A DNA stretch of 10,215 bases from Deltaproteobacteria bacterium (lineage in GTDB: Bacteria; Myxococcota_A; UBA9160; JAFDET01). Under the pieces are notes generated by a model. That model searched no databases. It was not told the DNA's origin and saw only the letters and a program-made list of their open reading frames with translations. Where the stretch lies: contig JAFDET010000232.1 of NCBI GenBank assembly GCA_019310195.1, positions 1 to 10,215 on the forward strand, in the 5' to 3' direction. The position numbers and the translations under genes were made by a program. Below, in pieces: positions 1-6,306 of the stretch. How positions within the stretch are numbered: the first letter of the stretch is position 1; every line of letters starts with the position of its first letter.

Positions 1-117
1 CTTCCGGCGCGGGCCGGCGAGCGTGCCGAGGAGGTGATCGTCATCGACGCCACGCTGGTGGTGGATCGCCGCCTGCTGAAGTGCGTGGTGGACGGGAAGG
101 CGCCCCTGGTGGTCTAG
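1..117 (+). CDS. 3' end of an upstream reading frame (probable N-terminal nucleotidyltransferase-like part of the next enzyme)
   Basis: The window opens inside a frame-1 reading frame that ends at TAG 115-117. The 38 visible residues run through EEVIVIDATLVVDRRLL to a C-terminal KAPLVV. A hydrophobic strand, an Asp and then a 'D-R-R-L-L' helix is the pattern of the middle of nucleotidyltransferase-like domains, where a 'gD' strand is followed by a helix carrying the next residues. The frame stays open after the TAG and flows, with protein-like composition and no good start codon, into the CDP-alcohol phosphotransferase that follows. I infer that this is the N-terminal domain of the same enzyme, cut by an in-frame stop. 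The alternative is the end of a separate upstream gene. The fragment is too short to be sure. Confidence 0.45.
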   Translation, partial: LPARAGERAEEVIVIDATLVVDRRLLKCVVDGKAPLVV

Positions 118-261
118 CCCACGCCCGCCGGAGCGGGAGAGCCCGGACGCGTTCGTCTGGCGCGGCTTCCGGCGGCCGACGTTGCGGCGCTGGGTAGCGG
201 CGATGCGATTCCGTGCGCTGAGCGACTGGATCCGGGGACGCTGCCCACCTGGGCGTCGGAA

Positions 262-993
262 GTGCGCGGTCCTAAACCGATCCTCCTCATGGATGGGTCC
301 GTGCCCGGCGCCGAGCGCACCGTCCAGGACGCGCTGCTGGCGGCGACCGAGAAGCACGTCATGGATGCACCCGCGCGCTGGGTTGACCCGGTTGCGGAGA
401 ATGCCATCGTGCGGCGACTGGTGGACACGCCGGTCACGCCCAACCACGTCACGTTCTTTTCGCTCGGCATCGGTCTGGCCGCGGCCGCGGCTCTGTATCT
501 GGGCTGGTGGGCGCTAGCGCTGCCCGTGATGTTCCTGGTCGGCTGGCTCGACGGCGTGGACGGCAAGTTGGCCCGGCTGCGCCTTCAGTACTCGCGCATC
601 GGCGAGTCCGAGTCGCTCTTCGACTTCACCTACGAGAACGCCTGGTGGCTGGCCCTGACGCTGCACTTCGCCGGCTCGGGCCAGGGCGCGGTGGCCGGCT
701 GGCTGGGGGTGGCCTGGCTGGCGGCCAACCTGGTCGACGAGGTGGCCTACACGGTGGCGGGCGACTGGGTGGGCGTCTCCCTCGATCTGCTCACGCCCCA
801 GGACGGGGCGTTCCGCTTGATCGCGGGCCGAAGGAATATCTACGTCTACATCCTGGCGGTGGCCGTCCTGGCCGGCTCCATGTGGGCCGGGTTCGTGGCG
901 TGCAGCCTCTGGGCGGCGATCACCGGCGGCGTGCATCTGGCGCGCCTCTTCCTGGCGTCGCGCGGCGTGGGCATGCCGGAGCCGATCCGATGA
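262..993 (+). CDS. CDP-alcohol phosphatidyltransferase-family membrane enzyme, variant signature motif, possibly 5'-interrupted
   Basis: This is a polytopic membrane enzyme that would transfer a phospho-alcohol from a CDP-activated donor to an acceptor alcohol, with CMP leaving, at the cytoplasmic membrane. The family signature starts at D97-x2-D100-G101-x2-A104-R105 and continues to G114. The last two Asp are displaced: G114 is followed by six residues, D121, three residues and E125, instead of G-x3-D-x3-D. The motif is preceded by 'TPNHVT' (residues 59-64), the usual entry to the first transmembrane helix. Hydrophobic segments lie near 65-96, 128-165 and 195-225. An RRNIYVYIL stretch near 190-198 resembles what I recall from one bacterial subfamily with this variant motif. 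The GTG at 262 is only the first available start. It has no spaced ribosome-binding site, and the frame is open back to TAG 115-117, so the true protein probably began upstream. The gene shares an ATGA overlap with the next one. The substrate is unknown. Confidence 0.8.
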   Translation: MRGPKPILLMDGSVPGAERTVQDALLAATEKHVMDAPARWVDPVAENAIVRRLVDTPVTPNHVTFFSLGIGLAAAAALYLGWWALALPVMFLVGWLDGVDGKLARLRLQYSRIGESESLFDFTYENAWWLALTLHFAGSGQGAVAGWLGVAWLAANLVDEVAYTVAGDWVGVSLDLLTPQDGAFRLIAGRRNIYVYILAVAVLAGSMWAGFVACSLWAAITGGVHLARLFLASRGVGMPEPIR

Positions 994-2111
994 GTGTGGT
1001 CTTCCTGGCTGCCGAAGGAGACCCGTCGTGGCCGGTGGCCGGGCTCACGGTGGCGGAGCGCACGCGCCGGGCCTTCGACGTGGCGGGCGTAAACCTGGCG
1101 CGGGAGGCGCCCGGGCCGCGGTTGGTGGTGACCCGCGACGCGCTGCTGGAGCCCGACGCCGTGCGCGCGCTGAGCGCCGAGGGGGACCCGACGCTCGCGC
1201 GCGTCCTCGAGGGCGCCGACGCGCCGGCGGCGGCGCGCCTGCCCGAGGACGTGGCGCTACCCGCCGACGCGCCGGCCCTGACCCGGGCCTTGGACGCGCT
1301 GCGCGCACAGGGCCGCGTGGAGCCCCTGGCGGTGGAGGCCCGCTGCCAGCGCGTGCGAACCCGGGCCGAGGCGGCTCGCGTCGAGCGCGCCATGCTGGAC
1401 GCGCTGATCCAACCCACCGATGGTTTCTTCGCACGTCACTTCGATCGCCACGTGTCGATCCGCTTCTCGCTGGCCCTGCTGCGACTGGGCGTGGCGCCCA
1501 ATACGATCACGCTGGCCGCAACGGCCATCGGGCTGGTCGGCGCCTGGCTGCTGGCCTCGGCGGCCGTCCCGGTCCAGGTGCTGGGGGCGCTGCTCTTCAT
1601 CCTCTCGACGATCCTCGACGGCTCCGACGGAGAGGTCGCCCGGCTCGGCCTGCGCCAGAGCGACTTCGGCCGCAAGCTGGACCTGGCCTGCGACAACGTG
1701 GTGAACGGCGCCGTCTTCCTCGCGATTGGTTGGGTGACCCTGCGCGGCGACACCAGTGCGCTGGCCTGGTTTGCGGTCGGCGCCACGCTCTTCGGTGTGG
1801 CCTTCGCCAGCGCCGTAGGCTTTTGGTACTCGAGCTGGCTGGACAAGTCGGGGCGCGACGGCGAAGCGCTGCACGCCTACGAAAGCCTGGCCAGCCGCGA
1901 CTGGGCCTATCTGGTGCTGGGTCTGGCGATCTTCGGGAAGCTCCCCTGGCTGATCTGGGCGGCCGCGCTGGGCAGCAACGCGGTTGGCGTGCTCCTGATC
2001 GTGCTGCGCCTGCGCGGTTGGCCGCCGCCGTCCGCGGCGGCGACCAACGACCCCTCCGACGACGCCGCGGCCGTGCCGCCTGCGGTGCGTGCCGACGGCG
2101 AATGGGCCTGA
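990..2111 (+). CDS. Two-part protein: degenerate nucleotidyltransferase-like N-terminus plus CDP-alcohol phosphatidyltransferase
   Basis: A 373-residue protein. Residues 1-140 start VVFLAAEGD and look like a nucleotidyltransferase fold, but the G-x-G-x-R loop and the PKP lysine are missing, so this half is unlikely to be catalytic. Residues about 141-345 are a CDP-alcohol phosphotransferase with a complete canonical signature: D210-x2-D213-G214-x2-A217-R218, G227, D231, D235. 'DGFFAR' (144-149), 'VSIRFS' (155-160) and 'VAPNTIT' (168-174) precede the first membrane helix. This layout resembles bifunctional inositol-1-phosphate cytidylyltransferase / di-myo-inositol phosphate phosphate synthases, here with the cytidylyltransferase half decayed. 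Membrane helices lie roughly at 175-208, 238-280 and 305-342, and the tail after 345 is Ala/Pro/Asp-rich. The ATG overlaps the previous stop (ATGA) and has a GGAG at 978-981. The intact nucleotidyltransferase two genes downstream could supply its CDP substrate. The acceptor is unknown. Confidence 0.82.
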   Translation: MSVVFLAAEGDPSWPVAGLTVAERTRRAFDVAGVNLAREAPGPRLVVTRDALLEPDAVRALSAEGDPTLARVLEGADAPAAARLPEDVALPADAPALTRALDALRAQGRVEPLAVEARCQRVRTRAEAARVERAMLDALIQPTDGFFARHFDRHVSIRFSLALLRLGVAPNTITLAATAIGLVGAWLLASAAVPVQVLGALLFILSTILDGSDGEVARLGLRQSDFGRKLDLACDNVVNGAVFLAIGWVTLRGDTSALAWFAVGATLFGVAFASAVGFWYSSWLDKSGRDGEALHAYESLASRDWAYLVLGLAIFGKLPWLIWAAALGSNAVGVLLIVLRLRGWPPPSAAATNDPSDDAAAVPPAVRADGEWA

Positions 2112-2866
2112 GCGGGAGCGGTGTGCGCTGGTGCGCCGCCGGGCTGTACCTGCGGCCGCCGCTGGGCGGGGATCTGGGTCCGGTGCGCGGCCTCGCCTTC
2201 GACCTGGGCGGGACCCTGGACGCCGACGGGGAATCCTGGGCTTCGCGGTTCCGCGGCCACTGGCGGGCGCTCGGCATCGAAGCGGAGGAGGCCGCGGCGG
2301 GCGCGGCGCTCGAAGCCGGCGAGCGCGCCGTGCTCGATCATCCCGGCGCGGCGGAGCTGGCGCTCGAGCCCATGGTTGCGCTGCACATCGAGGCCCAGCT
2401 GGTCTGCCTGGGGCTCGAGGATCGGACCCTGCGTGACGCCCTGGTGCAGGGCTTCGCCGCCGAGACCGACCGCACGCTGCGCGCACGCCGGCCACTGCTG
2501 GCGGCCCTGGCGGAGCGCCTGCCCCTGGCGGTGGTCTCCAACGGCTGCGGCAACACGCGTGTGCTGGTGGAAGAGGCCGGGCTCGGCGATCTCTTCCGCG
2601 TGGTGGTCGACTCGTCCGACGTGGGTGTCTGGAAGCCGGATCCCGGCATTCTGGAACCGGTGCTCCGCGGACTTGCGGTGCCCGCGGATTCGCTCGCGGT
2701 GGTGGGCGACCGGGTGGATCGCGACGCGGCCGCGGCGCGCGCCGCGGGCATGCGCGCGGTGTGGGTCAGCGGGGACGGCGAGCCGCCGGCGGACGATCCT
2801 CGGCTCGAACGGGTGGACGCGGTCATCGCCTCGGTGGAGGCGCTGATGCCGGTGGGTCCGGCGTGA
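2102..2866 (+). CDS. HAD-superfamily hydrolase-like protein with altered motif I
   Basis: A 254-residue soluble protein with the four HAD motifs. Motif I is FDLGGTLD, with nucleophile D34. Motif II is S146-N147, motif III is K178 in 'WKPD', and motif IV is G202-D203 with D206 and D208. A helical cap (about 45-130) sits between motifs I and II, as in subfamily I. The acid/base Asp normally two residues after the nucleophile is Gly36, which is seen in some HAD members but raises doubt about efficient phosphatase activity. In this cassette the plausible role is removing a phosphate from the product or an intermediate of the CDP-alcohol phosphotransferases. The ATG at 2102 overlaps the previous stop by 10 bases. 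Its first 27 residues are not HAD-like, and an in-frame GTG at 2183 just before motif I is a reasonable alternative start. The end overlaps the next gene by 4 bases (GTGA). Confidence 0.82.
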   Translation: MGLSGSGVRWCAAGLYLRPPLGGDLGPVRGLAFDLGGTLDADGESWASRFRGHWRALGIEAEEAAAGAALEAGERAVLDHPGAAELALEPMVALHIEAQLVCLGLEDRTLRDALVQGFAAETDRTLRARRPLLAALAERLPLAVVSNGCGNTRVLVEEAGLGDLFRVVVDSSDVGVWKPDPGILEPVLRGLAVPADSLAVVGDRVDRDAAAARAAGMRAVWVSGDGEPPADDPRLERVDAVIASVEALMPVGPA

Positions 2867-3579
2867 GGGCGGCGATCCTGGCGGCCGGCTGGGGTGAACG
2901 GCTCCGCGAGGGCGGCGTGGACACGCCCAAACCGCTGGTGCGCGTTGCCGATCGCACGCTGTTGCACCACGCGCTCGGGGCCGTGCGCGATGCCGGCGCC
3001 GACCACGCGCTGGTCGTCGTGAACGAGGGTTTCGCCGATGCCGTGGTGGAGGCCCTGGACGCGGTACCCCCTCCGCTGCCGGTGGAGCTGGTGCGGCGCA
3101 CCACGGCCTCCAGCCTGGAGACCTTTGCGGTTGCGTCGGCGCAGCTCATCGACGAGCCGCGGGCGTTGGTGGCCATGGTGGATGGAATCTTTCCGGCCGG
3201 CGCCGCGCGCGCTTTTGGTGAGGCGGCCCGCGGGCTGGCCGAAGGCGACGGCGCGGTGGAGGGCCTGATCGGCGTGACCGACCGCCGCGATGACGACCGA
3301 CCCCTGCGCGTGGCCTTCGACGCCGCGCACCGCATCTCCGCCATCGGCCGCGGCGCCGAGGCCAGCACCTGGTCGACGGCGGGCCTCTACCTGCTGCCGG
3401 GGCGCGCCTTCGCCGCGGCGGGTGAGGCATTGGAAGAAGGCCTGGGCGCCCTGCGTGCCTACCTGGAGCGGCTCGTCGAGACGGGAGTCGCGCTCCGCGC
3501 CCACCCGCTGGGCGCGGTCATCGACGTGGATCGGCCCGACGACCTGCAGGACGCCGAGCGCGCGGGGGAGGGAGCATGA
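2863..3579 (+). CDS. Nucleotidyltransferase (MobA-like / sugar- or polyol-phosphate type)
   Basis: A 238-residue NTP transferase with an intact N-terminal signature: LAAGWGERL (6-14) is the phosphate-binding loop, followed by 'TPKPL' (21-25) with the substrate-contacting Lys23. A metal-binding Asp is expected at D107 in 'VAMVDG', and the late Asp at D221/D223 in 'VIDVDRPDDL'. An 'STAGLYLLP' strand (171-179) is typical of the C-terminal half of the core fold. Such enzymes transfer a nucleotide from NTP to a phosphorylated sugar, inositol, choline or similar alcohol and release pyrophosphate. Placed among two CDP-alcohol phosphotransferases, it most likely makes the CDP-activated headgroup, but the nucleotide and substrate are inferred. 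The GTG start at 2863 overlaps the HAD stop. An earlier GTG in the same frame (2761) would add unrelated sequence inside the HAD gene and is rejected. Confidence 0.85.
   Translation: MRAAILAAGWGERLREGGVDTPKPLVRVADRTLLHHALGAVRDAGADHALVVVNEGFADAVVEALDAVPPPLPVELVRRTTASSLETFAVASAQLIDEPRALVAMVDGIFPAGAARAFGEAARGLAEGDGAVEGLIGVTDRRDDDRPLRVAFDAAHRISAIGRGAEASTWSTAGLYLLPGRAFAAAGEALEEGLGALRAYLERLVETGVALRAHPLGAVIDVDRPDDLQDAERAGEGA
3565..3574 (+). promoter_or_regulatory. Strong ribosome-binding site for the ATP-grasp gene
   Basis: A purine run, GGGGAGGGAG, ends one base before the ATG at 3576. Its GGAGGG core lies within the end of the nucleotidyltransferase gene. It supports this ATG over in-frame alternatives and suggests direct initiation in addition to coupling. 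Confidence 0.55.
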
Positions 3580-4400
3580 GCGGCGCACGCGTCGTCGGTA
3601 TCGCCCGGGAATCGCTCTACTCACCGGGCGACTTCGAGGCCGCGGATCGCGGAATTCTCGAGGCGACGGGGCGCGCGCTGACGGAGCACGGCGTCGAGGT
3701 GGAGATCGTCGAAGCCGACGCGCCGCTTGCGGCCTTCGAGGGCGCGCGTCTCGTCTTCGCCATGTGCCAGGGCCCCGCTGCCCTGGAGACGCTGCGCGCG
3801 CTGGTCCGTGCGGGGCACACGCTGGTGCACGAGGCGGAGGCCATCGAGGCGTGCCACCGGGTGCAGCTGGTGCCGAAGCTGGCCGAAGCCGACCTGCCGC
3901 GTCCCGAGGCGCATCTGGTGACCAGCGGCGCACCGGAGCCGGAGCCGTTGGCCTGGGTGGACGCCCAGGGCGATACAGGCGCCTGGGTCAAGCGCGGCGA
4001 CGTGCACGCCACCCAGGAGGGCGACGTGCGCCGCGTGCGCGGAGTGGATGAGGCGCGGAAGGCGCTGGGGGAGCTGGCCGCGCGCGGCGTGGAGCTCGCC
4101 GTCCTCGAAGCGCACGCCCCGGGCCGTACGGTCAAGTTCTACGCCGTGCGCGGCACGGGCTTCTTCCGTGCCTACCCGGAGGGCGGCATCGAGGTGAACG
4201 ACCCGCCGCAGGCCTGGCGCGACGTGGCGGACCGCGCGGCCGAGGCCCTGGGCCTCTCGGTCTACGGGGGTGACGTGGTCGTCGACGCGTCCGGCAACGC
4301 CTTGGTGGTGGACGTCAACGACTGGCCGTCCTTCTCGCGCTGCCGGGAGGCGGCGGCCCAGGCCATCGCCGGCCACCTGCTCGAACGCCTGCGCGGCTGA
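3576..4400 (+). CDS. Small ATP-grasp family protein (kinase or ligase)
   Basis: A 274-residue protein with ATP-grasp architecture. Residues 1-100 form a pre-ATP-grasp alpha/beta domain (ARVVGIARES at the start, with a Cys-containing 'FAMCQG' at 61-66). A 'K-L-A-E-A-D-L-P-R-P-E' linker (101-111) leads to the nucleotide-binding strands, with K139 in 'WVKRGD', E178 in 'VLEAH' and K187 in 'TVKFY'. The metal and phosphate end is D233 ('YGGDVVVD') and 'DVNDWPSF' (246-253), where the Asn of the usual E-x-N motif is N248 and the acidic residue is D246. Members either activate a carboxylate for amide or ester bond formation or, as in the inositol 1,3,4-trisphosphate 5/6-kinase group, phosphorylate a polyol. 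As the last gene of the cassette it could phosphorylate or acylate the headgroup. It starts with ATGA overlap and a strong purine-rich ribosome-binding site. Confidence 0.8.
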   Translation: MSGARVVGIARESLYSPGDFEAADRGILEATGRALTEHGVEVEIVEADAPLAAFEGARLVFAMCQGPAALETLRALVRAGHTLVHEAEAIEACHRVQLVPKLAEADLPRPEAHLVTSGAPEPEPLAWVDAQGDTGAWVKRGDVHATQEGDVRRVRGVDEARKALGELAARGVELAVLEAHAPGRTVKFYAVRGTGFFRAYPEGGIEVNDPPQAWRDVADRAAEALGLSVYGGDVVVDASGNALVVDVNDWPSFSRCREAAAQAIAGHLLERLRG

Positions 4401-4553
4401 TCCAGGGGCCTCCGACCCCACCCGACCCCCTAATTGGACTCAAACCGCGATTTGGTCAGACCGTTGGGCCGTTTCGGTCCAGCGAAATCCCTTGCCGGTC
4501 GCCTACTTCGAGCGCAATTCTTCCGACGTTCCAGATCTTGGAGCAAGGGGGGA
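4401..4553 (+). promoter_or_regulatory. Intergenic spacer, probable promoter region for the isoprenoid operon
   Basis: This 153-base spacer is the only sizeable gap in the window and is visibly less GC-rich than the genes around it, with stretches such as CTAATTGGACTCAAACC and CGCAATTCTTCC. It separates two tightly packed operons, so a promoter for dxs is expected here. I see no clear sigma-70 pair. TTGCCG at 4492-4497 is a weak -35 candidate without a matching -10. An imperfect inverted repeat, GACCG at 4459-4463 and CGGTC at 4475-4479, could be an operator half-site pair or a small hairpin. No poly-U terminator is visible after the upstream gene, and no small gene is supported. Confidence 0.4.
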
Positions 4554-6306
4554 GTGGCTCTGCTCACGACAATCCGCGAGCCGTCGGACCTGCGGCGGCT
4601 CGATGCAACGGTACTGCCTCTCGTGGCCTCGCAGCTGCGCGCGGCGCTGATCGACCTCGGATCCGAGATCGGGGGCCATTTCGCCGGAAGCCTCGGCACC
4701 GTGGAGCTCTCCGTGGCGCTCCACTACGTCTTCGACACCCCGCACGACCGCGTGGTGTGGGACGTGGGCCATCAGGGCTACGGCCACAAGGCCCTGACCG
4801 GCCGGCTCGAAGCGCTGCGTCGCATCAAGAAGGCGGATGGGCCCAGCGGCTTCCTGCGCCGCAGCGAGAGTCCCTACGACGTCTTCGGAGCCGGGCACGC
4901 GGGCACCTCGATCTCGGCGGCCCTGGGTATGGCCGAGGCCGCACGGCGCGCCGGCGAGGATCGCCAGGTGGTGGCGGTGATCGGCGACGGCGGTGCGACC
5001 GCGGGCATGGCCTACGAGGCCCTGAATCACGCGGGCCATCTGGGTACGCCCGTGCGCGTGATCTTCAACGACAACGGCATGGCCATTGCGCCCAACGTGG
5101 GCGGCCTGGCCGCGACCGGTCACGTGCGCGCGTTCGCCGAGTCGCTGGGCCTCGCCTACGCCGGCCCGGTGGACGGTCACGACCTGGACGACCTGCTGCC
5201 CGCTCTGAAGGCGCTGCGCGGCGCGCCCGCCGGGCCCGGCGCTGCTGCACGTGCGCACCTACAAGGGTCGCGGCTTCGCGCCCGCCGAGGCCGATCCCTT
5301 CGGCTGGCACGCGACCACGCCGTTCTGCCCGAAGTCCGGAGAGCGCAAGAGCTCCAGCGGCGGCACCCCGAGCTGGACCGCGGTCTTCGCCGAGGCGCTC
5401 TGCCGGGTCGCCGACCGCGATCCGCGCGTCGTGGCCATCACCGCCGCCATGCCCGACGGGACCGGGCTCGATCGTTTCGCCGAGCGTCACCCGGACCGGG
5501 TCTACGACGTGGGCATCGCCGAGCAGCATGCGGTGACCTTCGCGGCGGGGCTCGCCGCCGAGGGCCTGCGGCCGGTCTGCGCCATCTACTCCACCTTCCT
5601 GCAGCGGGCCTTCGACCAGATCGTGCACGACGTGGCGCTGCAGGAGCTGCCGGTCAGCTTCGCCCTGGATCGTGCCGGCCTGGTGGGCGCCGACGGGCCC
5701 ACCCACCACGGCGTCCTGGACCTGGCCTACCTGCGCGCGATTCCGAACATGGTGATCGCCGCGCCGCGCGACGAGAACGAGCTCCAGCACCTGCTGGCCA
5801 CGGCGATCGAGTCGGGCCGGCCGTTCGCGCTGCGCTTCCCGCGCGGGGCGGCTCGCGGCGTGCCCATGGACCCGGAGCCCAAGCCCGTTGCGGTGGGTCG
5901 TGGCGAGCTGCTGCGGGTGGGTGACGACGTGGCACTGGTGGCCCTGGGCAAGACCGTGCCTGCCGCCGAGGCGGCGGCCGAGCTCCTCGCCGAGAAGGGC
6001 ATCACCGCTTCGGTAGTGGACGCGCGCTACGTCAAGCCGTTGGATGCCGAGCTGACCACGGCCGTTGCCGAGCGCACCGGGCTGGTGGTGGCGATCGAGG
6101 ACCACATGCGGGCCGGCGGGTTCGGGAGCGCGATCCTCGAGCTGCTCTCCGAGCGTGCCCCGGATGCGCGGGTGCTGCGGCTCGGGATCGGCGATCGCTT
6201 CGTGGAGCACGGAGATGCCGACGAGCAGTGGCGCGAGGAGGGCATGGACTCGGCCTCCATCGCGAAGGTCGTGGAGCGTGCGCTGGATGGGGGGGCGGAC
6301 GCGTGA
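4554..6306 (+). CDS. dxs: 1-deoxy-D-xylulose-5-phosphate synthase, frameshifted in this sequence
   Basis: Dxs condenses pyruvate and glyceraldehyde 3-phosphate to DXP with thiamine diphosphate, the first MEP-pathway step. The N-terminal half shows GGH (40-42), 'DVGHQ' (70-74), 'GAGHAGTSISAALGMA' (112-127) and the thiamine motif G144-D145-G146 through N172/N174. The C-terminal half has 'DVGIAEQHAV' with the catalytic Glu, 'YSTFLQRAFDQ' and 'DRAGLVGADGPTHHG'. The reading frame changes by +1 between about 5221 and 5241, so the two halves are in different frames (4554 to about 5230, then about 5236 to 6306). Removing one G from the GGG at 5232-5234 restores a continuous Dxs of about 583 residues. 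Read as given, the first frame runs out of frame to 5924. The repaired protein is also short, because the region between 'IAPNVGG' and 'AGPVDGHD' lacks roughly 40 residues compared with E. coli Dxs. The GTG start at 4554 follows AAGGGGGGA. The gene overlaps hpnD by 4 bases. Confidence 0.9.
5221..5241 (+). other. Frameshift site inside dxs
   Basis: Upstream coding uses the frame of 4554 and downstream coding uses the frame of 5251. The stretch is GC-only up to the resumption of 'LLHVRTYKGRG', and it contains the GGGCCCGG tract at 5232-5239. One extra base in this tract is the simplest explanation. Both an assembly or base-call error and a genuine mutation are possible. Confidence 0.8.

Noticed and set aside
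1028..2101. Frame 2 upstream extension of the HAD gene
   Set aside because: The added sequence is Gly/Arg-rich and overlaps the full phosphotransferase gene in another frame. HAD similarity begins only after 2180.
2123..2155. HAD N-terminal 'W-C-A-A-G-L-Y-L' resembles 'W-S-T-A-G-L-Y-L' in the nucleotidyltransferase downstream
   Set aside because: Only about eight residues are shared and no other part of that fold is present in the HAD leader, so it may be chance. It is also in the stretch where the start codon is uncertain.
1257..2495. Long minus-strand open frame (412 codons) under the second phosphotransferase and HAD genes
   Set aside because: Its translation is Arg/Pro/Ala-rich without motifs and lies opposite two well-supported genes. 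It is the usual shadow of GC-rich coding sequence, as are the other long minus-strand frames (for example 2338-3933, 5065-6210, 6027-7352).
5221..5241. Programmed ribosomal frameshift in dxs
   Set aside because: No slippery heptamer, no Shine-Dalgarno-like stimulator and no nearby stop in the first frame (it stays open to 5924). A sequencing error or mutation explains it better.
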